From Autumnicola musiva (lineage in GTDB: Bacteria; Bacteroidota; Bacteroidia; Flavobacteriales; Flavobacteriaceae): a DNA stretch of 64,000 bases. A program made the translations under genes and the position numbers. Position 1 is the first letter of the stretch. Every line of letters starts with the position of its first letter. The stretch is from contig NZ_JAVRHK010000009.1 of NCBI RefSeq assembly GCF_031846585.1, positions 130,466 to 194,465 of the forward strand, read 5' to 3'. The notes under the pieces are model-generated. The model saw only the letters and a program-made list of their open reading frames with translations. It ran no database searches and had not been told where the DNA came from. Below, in pieces: positions 21,206-29,902 of this stretch.

Positions 21206-21784
21206 TTACAGTTCAAATTCCTCTAAGTTAATCACTTCTCCCGGTTGCATATTTCCCAAAAATTCCTTTCCGATTCTTACCCGTACCAGTCGTAAAGTTG
21301 GAAATCCCACAACAGCGGTCATTTTCTTTACCTGGCGGAATTTACCTTCAGTAAGTGTAATGGAAATCCAGCTGGTAGGCCCATGCCGTTCATCACGAAT
21401 CTTTTTCGTCCTTTCCGGGAAGTGCGGTTTTTCCTGAAGTAAAAAAGCTTTGCAGGGAAGTGTTGAGTAGCTTTTTCCATTTATGCTTATTTCCACTCCT
21501 TTCTGAAGTTTCCCAATAGCTTCTTTGGTAATTTCGCCATCAACCTGCACATAATATTCTTTTTCCACCTCGCCGCCGGTGATATTGGCACTCACTTTTC
21601 CATCTGTGGTGAGCAAAAGCAAACCTTCCGAATCCTGGTCCAGCCTGCCTATGGACATGGTTCCTTCCGGAAAATCATATAATTCTCCCAGTAATTTCTT
21701 TTTCTTTCTTGGCTTTTCATTGGTGATAAACTGACTAAGGTATCCGTAAGGTTTGTATATTTTGAAGTGCTTTTCAGAATGCAT
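21206..21784 (-). CDS. rluE: 23S rRNA pseudouridine synthase, RluE/RsuA type
   Basis: This 192-residue enzyme isomerises a uridine in rRNA. It opens with FKIYKPYGYLSQF and has the catalytic aspartate in the RsuA-family signature SIGRLDQDSEGLLLLTTDG. The C-terminal part has LTEGKFRQVKKMTAVVGFPTLRLVR, the usual KxRQVRRM-like motif. There is no N-terminal S4 domain, which fits RluE (target U2457 in E. coli) rather than RsuA or RluB. The exact target in this organism is inference. It lies 29 bp below the DUF3037/HipA-like pair and might be read from the same promoter. Confidence 0.85.
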   Translation of the reverse strand: MHSEKHFKIYKPYGYLSQFITNEKPRKKKKLLGELYDFPEGTMSIGRLDQDSEGLLLLTTDGKVSANITGGEVEKEYYVQVDGEITKEAIGKLQKGVEISINGKSYSTLPCKAFLLQEKPHFPERTKKIRDERHGPTSWISITLTEGKFRQVKKMTAVVGFPTLRLVRVRIGKEFLGNMQPGEVINLEEFEL

Positions 21785-21813
21785 ATAAAAATGGCAATTT
21801 TTAATACTCTGTT

Positions 21814-22197
21814 TTAAAGTACCAGTTCAGCATATAATCTTTCCAGGGTTTTGTCCAGATTATCACTTAAACCGGAATGTGGGCTTGAAGTTTGAATAGA
21901 TGCACTGCGTGTGGCCGTAAGCCATCTAAATCGGGAGGCGTGGTCCATTTTAGCAATCGGGCCACCATCTTTGGTACCTTTGCAAACTTTCTCAAACGCG
22001 AAAAGGTTTATTTTTAGTTGTTCAACATCGGTGTCATTAGAGAATAACTCTAATTTTTCTTCGTTGATTTTACAGGTAACCTTTAGAAAATTATTCTTTT
22101 TACTGAATAAAATAACCCCTGTATTAATAAACTCTTCCCGCTCTACATTAGGCACAACCCGAACCACGGCATATTCATATAAGATTTTCTCTGGCAT
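21814..22197 (-). CDS. DUF3037 protein paired with a HipA-like kinase
   Basis: This 127-residue protein matches the DUF3037 family, with the opening YEYAVVRVVPNVEREEFINTG and the later RFRWLTATRSASIQTSSPH. The function is unknown. Its start lies inside the upstream HipA-like gene (23-bp overlap), which points to coupled translation and roughly equal expression. In many genomes DUF3037 and HipA-like kinase genes are neighbours (established co-occurrence), so a joint role is likely, but no activity is documented to my knowledge. It has no signal peptide and is presumably cytosolic. Confidence 0.85.
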   Translation of the reverse strand: MPEKILYEYAVVRVVPNVEREEFINTGVILFSKKNNFLKVTCKINEEKLELFSNDTDVEQLKINLFAFEKVCKGTKDGGPIAKMDHASRFRWLTATRSASIQTSSPHSGLSDNLDKTLERLYAELVL

Positions 22198-22966
22198 GCT
22201 GAGCTTCTTTTATAAATATTTCTGAATTTTCCACTCTTGTCAGCAAAAACTGAATGTATGCTTCTTTAATTTCTTCCGAAGGTTCTAATACTTCCCGCCA
22301 TTGCAACCATTCCGCCGGAATAAGTTCAACAATTTCGCGAATTTTATCTTCAGTCAGGAGCTGTTTATATTCTTTATCTACTTCTGTAAGCATAGATGCC
22401 TGTGGCAGCAAAACATGGTCTTTTATCAACTCAAATGGACTTTTTGCATGTTTTTCCTTATTCTCCCAGGAATGGTGAAAATAAAAGGATGCACCGTGGT
22501 CTATAAGCCACAGTTCTTTATGCCAGATGAGCATATTGGTATTCCTGAACGTTCTGTCCACATTGGTGATTAAAGCGTCCAGCCAGACAATTTGTGAAGC
22601 CAGTTTTTCATCAACCTGGTTTGCGGCAGGATCAAAAGCAAGTGCTCCTGAAAGAAAGTGCAGCGCAAGGTTTAAACCGCGGCTTGCCTTGAGTAAATCC
22701 TGGATTTCTTCATCAGCTTCAGTTCTTCCAAAAGCTTCATCTAAATCGGCAAATACCAGTTCAGGAACTTTTAACCCGAGAGTACGGGCAATTTCACTTC
22801 CAATTAATTCTGCAATAAGAGCTTTGGTTCCATGGCCGGCGCCTTTGAATTTCAACACATATTTAAAATCATCATCGGCCTCTGCAAGAGCAGGTAAAGA
22901 ACCCCCTTCACGCAAGGGGGCAATGTACCTGGTAACCATTACTTTTCTTAATTCGGTTTTACTCAT
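22175..22966 (-). CDS. HipA-like kinase family protein (HipA_2)
   Basis: This 263-residue cytosolic protein resembles the kinase core of HipA without the N-terminal HipA subdomain. Visible motifs are an N-lobe segment YVLKFKGAGHGTKALIAEL, a catalytic-loop-like DALITNVDRTFRNTNML, and LWLIDHGASFYF, where DHG stands in for the metal-binding DxG. These are the positions expected for phosphotransfer. HipA phosphorylates glutamyl-tRNA synthetase; the substrate here is unknown, and the usual HipB antitoxin gene is absent. Instead it overlaps a DUF3037 gene. It could be a toxin-like or regulatory kinase. Confidence 0.85.
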   Translation of the reverse strand: MSKTELRKVMVTRYIAPLREGGSLPALAEADDDFKYVLKFKGAGHGTKALIAELIGSEIARTLGLKVPELVFADLDEAFGRTEADEEIQDLLKASRGLNLALHFLSGALAFDPAANQVDEKLASQIVWLDALITNVDRTFRNTNMLIWHKELWLIDHGASFYFHHSWENKEKHAKSPFELIKDHVLLPQASMLTEVDKEYKQLLTEDKIREIVELIPAEWLQWREVLEPSEEIKEAYIQFLLTRVENSEIFIKEAQHARENLI

Positions 22967-22980
22967 TCAGGAAATAAAAT

Positions 22981-25125
22981 TTACTGTTTTTCCGGAACAG
23001 GGAAACCTCTGTCCCTCATAAGGGCATCAATATTGGCATCTCTTCCGCGGAACTTTCGATAAGCTTCTGCAGGGTCCATGGCATTTCTGGGCGCAAATAG
23101 GAATTTCACCAGTTTATGTGCAACTTCTTTGTCATAAAATCCGCCGGGAGCTTCAGCAAAAGCTTCCGCAGCATCTGAGGTGAGTACGTCGGCCCATAAA
23201 TAGCCGTAATATCCTGTGGCGTAACCTTCACCTGAAAAAACGTGGCCAAAATGAGGAGAACGGTGACGCATTACAATCTGTTTCGGCATTCCTAATTTCT
23301 CCAACTGCTCTTTTTCAAATTCTCTCGGATCTATATTTTCAGGATCCGTGGTATGATACTTCATATCCATAAGGGCAGAAGCCAGAAATTCGGTAGTAGC
23401 AAATCCCTGGTTAAAGGTGGATGCTTTCTTAATTTTCTGAACTAATTCCTGCGGAATCACTTCACCTGTTTCATGATGTTTCAGAAATTGATTAATTACT
23501 TTATCTGTAGATAACCAACGCTCCAGCAACTGTGACTGGAATTCGGTATAATCCCTAACGCCACCCTGAAGAGTAGGATATTTTACATCTGCAGAAAGAA
23601 AATGCAAAGCATGACCAAATTCATGGAAAAAAGTCTCCGCATCATCCCAGGATACCAGTACAGGCTCTCCCGGAGCAGGCTTAATAAAATTGGAATTATT
23701 TGAAGCCAAAACAGGTCTGTTGCCCATAAGTTCTGTGGCACTGCGGTAAGTTGTGGCCCATGCACCGGAGCGTTTTCCCTGGCGCGCATATGGATCCAGG
23801 TACCATAAACCTATAGTTTCGTCGGTGCCCTTAACACTTACTTGCCAAACTTTAACATCGGGATGAAAAACAGGAACACTTCCTTTTTCAACCGGTGTAA
23901 ATTCAAAGTTGAAAAGTTCACCGGCGGTAAAAAATAATGCCTGGGTTAAATTGCCCAATTCCAGATATTGCTTTACTTCTTCACTGTCAAGATCATATTT
24001 TTGCTGGCGCACTTTTTCAGCATAATACCTGTAGTCCCAGGGTTTAATGGTAATGTTTTTATTTTCTTTATCGGCAATGGCTTGCATATCAGCTACTTCT
24101 TCTTCAACCCTTGCCAGGGCTGCCGGCCAAACCGCCATCATCAAATCCATTGCTTTTTCGGGAGTTTTAGCCATCCTGTCCTGCAGCCTCCATTCGGCAT
24201 AATTGTCATATCCCATTAATTCCACACGCTCATCCCGTAGTTTGAGGATTTTTGAAATCACCTCATTATTGTCAAATTCATCCTGATTATCTCCGCGGGA
24301 GTAATAATTTCTCCAAACTTTCTCCCTTAGTTCCCTTTCATTGCTATAAGTGAGAAAAGGATCCATGGATGATCGGGTATTTGTTACTGCATATTCGCCT
24401 TTATGACCTCTTTCAGTTGCAGCAATTTCGGCAGATTTTATGTAAGATTCCGGAAGTCCGCCAATTTGATCTTTATTAAGATATACCACATAATTTTCTT
24501 CTTCTGCTAAAACATTATTTGAAAATTTGGTGTAGAGTTGAGAAAGTTCTTTATTAATTTCGGCATAACGCTCTTTATCTTCTTTATTAAGATTAGCCCC
24601 GTTCATTTCAAAATCTTTATAAATAAGCTCAATGGTTCGTTGTTGCTGAGGTGACAGTGAATCTTTCTGCGCTTTTTCATATACATTTTTTATACGCTGA
24701 AAAAGCTTCTCATTTTGTGAAATTTTAGAACGATATTCAGAAATTTCAGGAGATAATTCCTGCTGTACTTTTCTAAACTCAGGGCTGGAAATATTGCTGC
24801 TATAAATTCCGTAATAGGTAAAAGCCCTGTCTAAAGGCTCACCTGCTTTTTCCATGGGAATAATAGTATTTTCAAAAGTAGCAGGTTTAGGATTATTGGC
24901 AATTTTCTCAATGTCGGTCAGGTGCATTTCCATCCCTTTTTCAATCGCCGGTTTAATTAAATCTATCTGCATTTGTTGAAAAGCAGGCACTCCGCTATAC
25001 GGTCCCTGCCATTCTGCAAGAAGTATATTATCCATTTCTTTCTGATTATTTTCCTGGGCCTGTGTACCTGCCGTAAAGGAGGCAAAAGCGAACAGGCCGA
25101 TTAATTTTAATGATTTCATCTTCAT
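22981..25125 (-). CDS. M3 family oligopeptidase / peptidyl-dipeptidase, exported
   Basis: This is a zinc peptidase of 714 residues that hydrolyses oligopeptides. I start it at the ATG at 25125 because MKSLKLIGLFAFASFTAGTQAQ is then a clean signal peptide; an upstream ATG at 25194 would put 23 charged residues in front of it. The zinc site HEFGHALH and the surrounding ETFFHEFGH are typical of M3A (Dcp/OpdA). The mature protein begins near QENNQKEMDNILL. The C-terminus has the conserved GYATGYYGYLWADVL and the MRDRGFPVPEKQ end. Signal peptide plus Dcp-like sequence suggests periplasmic peptide turnover. It is the last gene of no obvious operon. Confidence 0.92.
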   Translation of the reverse strand: MKMKSLKLIGLFAFASFTAGTQAQENNQKEMDNILLAEWQGPYSGVPAFQQMQIDLIKPAIEKGMEMHLTDIEKIANNPKPATFENTIIPMEKAGEPLDRAFTYYGIYSSNISSPEFRKVQQELSPEISEYRSKISQNEKLFQRIKNVYEKAQKDSLSPQQQRTIELIYKDFEMNGANLNKEDKERYAEINKELSQLYTKFSNNVLAEEENYVVYLNKDQIGGLPESYIKSAEIAATERGHKGEYAVTNTRSSMDPFLTYSNERELREKVWRNYYSRGDNQDEFDNNEVISKILKLRDERVELMGYDNYAEWRLQDRMAKTPEKAMDLMMAVWPAALARVEEEVADMQAIADKENKNITIKPWDYRYYAEKVRQQKYDLDSEEVKQYLELGNLTQALFFTAGELFNFEFTPVEKGSVPVFHPDVKVWQVSVKGTDETIGLWYLDPYARQGKRSGAWATTYRSATELMGNRPVLASNNSNFIKPAPGEPVLVSWDDAETFFHEFGHALHFLSADVKYPTLQGGVRDYTEFQSQLLERWLSTDKVINQFLKHHETGEVIPQELVQKIKKASTFNQGFATTEFLASALMDMKYHTTDPENIDPREFEKEQLEKLGMPKQIVMRHRSPHFGHVFSGEGYATGYYGYLWADVLTSDAAEAFAEAPGGFYDKEVAHKLVKFLFAPRNAMDPAEAYRKFRGRDANIDALMRDRGFPVPEKQ

Positions 25126-25211
25126 TTTCGTGTGGTTTTTTACGGCAGGAATATACAAACATTTAGGCAATTTCTTTAGTAAAGCTCTGTGCACAGGTGG
25201 GAAAAAGTAGA

Positions 25212-25826
25212 TTATTTAAACAGAAGCTGGCTTACTTTTTCTATTTCATCTGAAGTAATAGTGTGAGGGCGGTTTTTGTATACTTCTAAATGAACAAGAG
25301 CACCAGAATTCTCCAGTATATCAACAGATTCTTTTACCCTGGAAAGAGGAACATGCATGTCTTTGTCACCTGTACCTATAAATATTTTAGTACCTCTGAA
25401 GTCTCCTTGATAACGATTTGTTTTTAAAGTTTCGCCGATGAGGCCACCGGTAAAAGCAGCAATTCCGCCATATTCATTCGCGAAGCGGGTGGCCACTTCC
25501 AGGCTTAAGCAGGCTCCCTGCGAAAATCCCATCAGGTAAATTTTGTTTAGCGGAATATGCCTGGCAGTTTCATCTATGGCCCGCTTCACCATTGCTACGG
25601 CAGAAGACAACCAGGGTTCATTCTCATCTTCAGGGGCCATAAAACTTGTGGGGTACCAGGTACGGTTGGTCGCCTGGGGTGCCAACAGATAAGTGTTATC
25701 AGTCGGGAAATGACTGGCCAATTGCAGAATATCTTCAGCAGTCGCGCCACGGCCATGTAAAAGAATTATTGCTTTTTCCGCTTCTTTTACAGGAGTCCCT
25801 TTTTCAACAATTTGATACTCGTGCAT
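25212..25826 (-). CDS. Alpha/beta hydrolase, phospholipase/carboxylesterase family (MhqD-like)
   Basis: This 204-residue cytosolic hydrolase has AIILLHGRGATAEDIL near the N-terminus, the nucleophile elbow GFSQGACLSLEVA, the acid region GTGDKDMHVPLSRV and a histidine in NRPHTIT. It starts on the last base of the upstream dioxygenase gene (1-bp overlap), so the two are translationally coupled. In Bacillus, MhqD (carboxylesterase) and MhqO (ring-cleaving dioxygenase) are induced together by hydroquinones, and the same pairing here suggests quinone or electrophile detoxification. The exact substrate is inferred. Confidence 0.88.
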   Translation of the reverse strand: MHEYQIVEKGTPVKEAEKAIILLHGRGATAEDILQLASHFPTDNTYLLAPQATNRTWYPTSFMAPEDENEPWLSSAVAMVKRAIDETARHIPLNKIYLMGFSQGACLSLEVATRFANEYGGIAAFTGGLIGETLKTNRYQGDFRGTKIFIGTGDKDMHVPLSRVKESVDILENSGALVHLEVYKNRPHTITSDEIEKVSQLLFK

Positions 25827-26785
25827 TAGTCTCTGTATTTTTCTATATTAACTTCAATTGGTGTCAGCCCTTTTTCAATTTTGGAACGGTTTGGTTCTTC
25901 CCATTCGGGCAGTTTCAGTTCCTGTCCAAGCTTCTCTTTGCTTTCATCAAGCGTAAATCCTATATCATTGGTGGCAACTTCAAACAGGACTCCTCCCGGT
26001 TCGCGGAAGTAAATAGAGTGAAAATACTGCCTGTCCAGCACGGGTGTGGGTTCTAAATATCCTTTTTTCATTAAGCGTTCCCTAAACTCAAGTTGGGTAG
26101 CATCGTTAGGAGTAGCAAAGGCTACATGATGTACAGTTCCGCCCCCACCAAGTCCCCGGGGGACTTTAGGATCATTCAATATATCAACATAACTGCCGGG
26201 TTGGGCTAAGGTGGTTAAGCGAAACCTGTTGTCCTCTTCAAGAACGAGCTTATGCTCCATTTCTTGGGTAAGAACGGCAGTGGTAGCTTGAGGATTATTT
26301 TGCGCAATCGTGATGCCGTAAATACCTTTTATGGAATATTCCTGCGGAATCTGGCCATATGAAAAGCCGGGCCTGTTGTCTTCGTTATTGGCTACAAGTT
26401 CTATTCCCATTCCATCCGGGTCTTCAAAATAAATAGAGGATTCCCGATTAAAATGCTGTACAGGTTTATTATAGGCAATACTGAATTTATCCAGCCGGCG
26501 CATCCAATATTCCAAAGAATTTTCGGGGATAGAGAAGGAGGTAACGGTAACCTGGCCATTGCCTTTTCGTCCTTTGGCAATCCCATCATAAGGAAAAAAG
26601 GTTAGAATAGTCCCGGGTTGGCCCAGTTCATCACCATAGTATAAATGGTAGATATCGGGAGCATCAAAATTGACTGTTTTTTTTACAAGTCTAAGCCCCA
26701 AAATCCCGGCGTAGAAATCTACATTTTTCTGCGGGTTCGAAGCAAACGAAGTGATGTGATGAAGACCATTGATTAGATTTTCCAT
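25826..26785 (-). CDS. Ring-cleaving dioxygenase, vicinal oxygen chelate family (MhqO-like)
   Basis: This 319-residue protein consists of tandem glyoxalase/VOC modules. The first has NGLHHITSFASNPQKNVDFY and SIYFEDPDGMGIELVA. The second has GTVHHVAFATPND and YFREPGGVLFEVAT. The conserved His/Glu sets fit a mononuclear metal site. It is annotated in relatives as a ring-cleaving dioxygenase, and in Bacillus the homologue MhqO handles hydroquinones. It heads a two-gene unit with the MhqD-like hydrolase. No MarR-type regulator is adjacent, so control is unknown. Confidence 0.88.
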   Translation of the reverse strand: MENLINGLHHITSFASNPQKNVDFYAGILGLRLVKKTVNFDAPDIYHLYYGDELGQPGTILTFFPYDGIAKGRKGNGQVTVTSFSIPENSLEYWMRRLDKFSIAYNKPVQHFNRESSIYFEDPDGMGIELVANNEDNRPGFSYGQIPQEYSIKGIYGITIAQNNPQATTAVLTQEMEHKLVLEEDNRFRLTTLAQPGSYVDILNDPKVPRGLGGGGTVHHVAFATPNDATQLEFRERLMKKGYLEPTPVLDRQYFHSIYFREPGGVLFEVATNDIGFTLDESKEKLGQELKLPEWEEPNRSKIEKGLTPIEVNIEKYRD

Positions 26786-26881
26786 AATTTTCTTTTAATT
26801 AAATGTTCAGATGAAGAATGAACAACACAAAGATAATAATGTTTAAACAATAATTGTATATACAAATGTTATATTTTTAAA

Positions 26882-26912
26882 AACCTGCCTATCCCGGGAG
26901 GGGAGGCAGGTT
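26882..26912 (-). terminator. Terminator after the SpoIIAA-like gene
   Basis: A perfect 8-bp stem AACCTGCC/GGCAGGTT is followed on the minus strand by TTTTTAAAA. The AACCTGCC...GGCAGGTT arms recur in the repeat at 2404-2429. Confidence 0.65.
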
Positions 26913-26919
26913 CAATTTT

Positions 26920-27270
26920 CTATGCTTCTATCCATTTTCTTGCAGCCTCGCTTTCAGCGGTTTTAAAATATTTTACATCAGCCTCTGCAAAGGGCTTCAT
27001 AAGCTGAGTAAGGCTCTTTTCCCATTCTTCAGCACCCACCATAGCGACTTTCTGCATATCTTCATTATTCTCAAAATCGAATTTTGCATCCTTCCACATT
27101 GCACTTAAAGTCCATCCCTCAAAATCCCGCATTTCAAAATACCAGCGGATTTTTCCAAATTCTTTAATTTTTTCCTGCAGGAAAGGAATCATTTTCTCAT
27201 AATCTTCATCGGTTAATTTCTCTTCAGCAGTAGTGTAAACTATGTTTTGTTCTGATTTCAGTTGAATCAT
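26920..27270 (-). CDS. SpoIIAA-like STAS family protein
   Basis: The protein has 116 residues from the ATG at 27270. An open frame reaches 27348, but the part before MIQLKSEQNIVYTTAEEKL is not family-like, so the internal ATG is preferred. The body, with EDYEKMIPFLQEKIKEFGK, RWYFEMRDFEGWTLSAMWKD and EEWEKSLTQLMKPF, matches the SpoIIAA-like/STAS fold proteins found in many marine bacteria. Their role is poorly known, and lipid or protein binding has been suggested for the fold. It has no signal peptide. It is monocistronic with its own terminator. Confidence 0.75.
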   Translation of the reverse strand: MIQLKSEQNIVYTTAEEKLTDEDYEKMIPFLQEKIKEFGKIRWYFEMRDFEGWTLSAMWKDAKFDFENNEDMQKVAMVGAEEWEKSLTQLMKPFAEADVKYFKTAESEAARKWIEA

Positions 27271-27385
27271 AACTTCAGGTTTTAATTTAAATTCAGTGGA
27301 ACCTAAATTTCGGAAGAATTGCTGCAGCTGCCAAACCTTAATTATCAAGCTTTTTCTAAATGGCTGTTAATGTTTCTACGGAAAA

Positions 27386-28282
27386 TTAACTTTTTGTGTC
27401 TTCTTTATTGAGGCTGCAACTTTCGTTCTCCAGTTCTGTTTCAATGGTATAGTGGTCAAAATTGTAATCCTGAAGAAGGTCTTTTACATTTTTCTTTACT
27501 TCAAGCAACTGCGCGAATTCACTGATATCCCGCAGTTTAATATGAGTGGTAAAAACATGATTTTCCCCCTCCAGAGACCAGATGTGAACGTGATGAAGGG
27601 AAGCCACATGGGTAATATCCAGGATTTTGGATTTTATCTTTTCAGAATCTATATCTTTTGGTGCCCCCTGTAGAAAAATAAAAAGCGTTTCCTTAAGCCT
27701 CTTAAAAACGTTCCATAGAATATAAAGTGTTATAAGGAGAGACAGGGCAGGGTCCAGGTAGTGAATATCCTCAAATTTGAGCACTATGGCTACTATAAGT
27801 ACTGCCACCCAGCCCAGGACATCTTCCATCAGGTGCCAAGAAACCACTTTCTCATTCATGGTTTTGCCACTGCTGAGTTTCCAGGCAGCGAAACCGTTTA
27901 CCGCCACCCCAATAATGGCAAAAAGAATCATCCCTTCGGCATCAGAATGTTCCGGCATCAGAATTCTTCCTACCGCTTCATAAATAACATAAACGGAACC
28001 TGCAATAAGTACCAGACTGTTTATAAGGGCGCCAAGCAGTGAGAAACGCCTGTAACCAAAAGAGAATTTTTCATCGGGCTTTTTTTTAGACTTATGATCT
28101 AAGTACCATGAAGTACCAAGCGATAAACTGTCGCCTAGGTCATGCACAGCATCAGAAATTATTGCTATACTGTTTACATAAATTCCCCCGACAAATTCCA
28201 GGATAGTAAATCCCAGGTTGAGAAAAAAGGCAATCCTGAGGTTCTTTCCAGAACTATGATGGTGGTGATGATCATGACCCAT
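27386..28282 (-). CDS. Cation diffusion facilitator family metal exporter (CzcD-like)
   Basis: This 298-residue inner-membrane protein exports divalent metals (Zn2+, Co2+ or Cd2+ in relatives) in exchange for protons. It begins with a histidine-rich metal-binding end (MGHDHHHHHSSG). Six transmembrane segments follow, with the metal-site pattern ISDAVHDLGDSLSLG (HDLGD) in helix 2 and HLMEDVLGW in helix 5. The cytoplasmic C-terminal domain has HVHIWSLEGENHVFTTHIKL. The short cysteine-containing end (ENESCSLNKEDTKS) is polar. It is divergent from the acyl-CoA-dehydrogenase-like gene. Confidence 0.93.
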   Translation of the reverse strand: MGHDHHHHHSSGKNLRIAFFLNLGFTILEFVGGIYVNSIAIISDAVHDLGDSLSLGTSWYLDHKSKKKPDEKFSFGYRRFSLLGALINSLVLIAGSVYVIYEAVGRILMPEHSDAEGMILFAIIGVAVNGFAAWKLSSGKTMNEKVVSWHLMEDVLGWVAVLIVAIVLKFEDIHYLDPALSLLITLYILWNVFKRLKETLFIFLQGAPKDIDSEKIKSKILDITHVASLHHVHIWSLEGENHVFTTHIKLRDISEFAQLLEVKKNVKDLLQDYNFDHYTIETELENESCSLNKEDTKS

Positions 28283-28400
28283 AAGTTTTGAAGTTATCTG
28301 GTTAAAACAGTAGGGTAAATTTCTTCAATTTAAATGAGGTACACAGCAGAATTTTAATGAATTTTTCCTTCATTGCACTATAAATATAAATTTCAAGCGC

Positions 28401-29486
28401 ATGTGGAAGGAAGCTATAAATGCAGTAAAGGAGTCTGATGAAAAATGGTTAATAGAAAATAATCCTGATTTTCCGGCATTTTTTAAATCTGAAAACCTTA
28501 AAGGCAAAGGACAGCTAAATTCTAATGCCCTGGAAGCACATTATCGTGCCGGTCTTTTTAAAATGTTCCTCAGCAAAAAGTATAACGGATTGGAGTTGCC
28601 TTTATATGAAGGGAGCAAATGGATAGAAAACGCTTCTTACCTTGATGGAAACTGGGGATGGCTTTTGGGTATTGGAGTAGGGGGAGCCTATTTTGCCGAT
28701 TATCTAAAACCTGAAGTTTCCGAAAAATATTTTAGCCCGCCGGAAGCACTAATAGCCGGAAGTGGTAAACCTGACGGCGATGCAGTAAAAAATGCCAATA
28801 ATTTATGGGAGGTAAGCGGCTCCTGGCGCTACTGCAGCGGTAGTGAACAGGCATCAATGTTTACGGCAGTAACCCGGCGGGAGCAGGAAATTTTAGCTTT
28901 TGTGCTGCCGATTGATAAAGCGGAAATAAGAAGGGACTGGAATAAAATAGGAATGCAGCTAACCTGTAGCCATAGCATTGTTGCTAAAAAAGCACAAATA
29001 CCTTCAGAAAATTTCTTTAACCTATCGCAATCTTCCCGCATCTCCTCTTATCCTTTAGCAACTTATCCTTTCCTGCTTTTTGCCAGAGCCTGCTTTGTAC
29101 CGGTAATTTTAGGAATTAGTAAATCTTTCTGGCAAACCGTCTCAGAATTGCTGGAAAATAATAAAGAGAAATGGCAGCAATTTCAGCCGGGCCGATATGA
29201 ATTTATTCTGAAGAAAAAGAAAAGTTTTCTTTCCGGGCACAGCCACTTAAGCAGTCTTTTTTACAAAAGCCTAAAAAAAAGCTGGAAAAATCATCTCGGG
29301 GAGAAGAAAATTCTGGAAAAAGAAGTTAGTAAAATTGGGCTGGAGCTGGCGGAGCGGCATTATTTATCCTGTGCCGGAATACTGCCAAAGCTGGGAATGG
29401 AAGTTTTGGAAAAAGATCATCCGTTGCAGGAAAAATGGCAAAATCTGCAAACAGCTTACCAGCATATGTCTTTTCAGGAATATTAA
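28401..29486 (+). CDS. Acyl-CoA dehydrogenase-like flavoprotein, function unknown
   Basis: This 361-residue cytosolic protein has the overall course of acyl-CoA dehydrogenases but weak motifs. It has a helical N-terminal domain (LFKMFLSKKYNGLELPLYEG), a mid beta-domain (WEVSGSWRYCSGSEQASMFTAV and DWNKIGMQLTCSHSIVAKKA), and a helical C-terminal domain rich in lysine. The YCSG stretch aligns with FCSG in the other such protein of this window (38540-39598), so they are probably distant paralogues. The usual catalytic glutamate cannot be placed. Relatives include flavin-dependent monooxygenases. It is monocistronic. Confidence 0.7.
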   Translation: MWKEAINAVKESDEKWLIENNPDFPAFFKSENLKGKGQLNSNALEAHYRAGLFKMFLSKKYNGLELPLYEGSKWIENASYLDGNWGWLLGIGVGGAYFADYLKPEVSEKYFSPPEALIAGSGKPDGDAVKNANNLWEVSGSWRYCSGSEQASMFTAVTRREQEILAFVLPIDKAEIRRDWNKIGMQLTCSHSIVAKKAQIPSENFFNLSQSSRISSYPLATYPFLLFARACFVPVILGISKSFWQTVSELLENNKEKWQQFQPGRYEFILKKKKSFLSGHSHLSSLFYKSLKKSWKNHLGEKKILEKEVSKIGLELAERHYLSCAGILPKLGMEVLEKDHPLQEKWQNLQTAYQHMSFQEY

Positions 29487-29512
29487 ACGAGGTTAGGCAA
29501 AATTGCCTTTTT

Positions 29513-29902
29513 CTACCATTTCCTTTTTATTAAGAAATGCAGCCCCAGGGATACAAGCACCGCAATGCAGGCTGTTGTTCCTAACGCACCTCCAAAACCT
29601 GTAAAAAACCGACTTGAATTCAGGTAAATTAATGAGAATACAATACCTGAAAGGCCAATTTGATAATAACTGGGCATTACTTTTCTGGAAACCATTCCTA
29701 TAAAGCTTGCTCCCATAAAAACCAGCGGAATATGTTTTACAAGATAGGTAGGGAAAAATTGTGGAAGTGAATAAAATGTTAATCCCACTGCAAGAGATAA
29801 TAAGGCAGAAGCCCTTACGGCTCCCATTTTGAAATAATGATTGGCTAAATATGTTGCTGTTGCAGCAGCAGGCCCTGTAAATATTAAAACTACTGTATTC
29901 AT
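29513..29902 (-). CDS. Small multispan membrane protein B of an overlapping similar pair
   Basis: This 129-residue hydrophobic protein has about four or five membrane segments (VLIFTGPAAATATYLANHYF, ASALLSLAVGLTFY, IPLVFMGASFIGMVS, IGLSGIVFSLIYL, ACIAVLVSLGLHFLI). Its C-terminal 100 residues resemble those of the upstream gene: IPLVFMGASFIGM versus IPVAMYCGAFVGM, and FFTGFGGALGTTA versus VFQGYGGKLGSVA, in the same order and spacing. It starts inside the upstream stop codon (4-bp overlap). Function is unknown; a two-subunit membrane complex is likely. Confidence 0.75.
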   Translation of the reverse strand: MNTVVLIFTGPAAATATYLANHYFKMGAVRASALLSLAVGLTFYSLPQFFPTYLVKHIPLVFMGASFIGMVSRKVMPSYYQIGLSGIVFSLIYLNSSRFFTGFGGALGTTACIAVLVSLGLHFLIKRKW

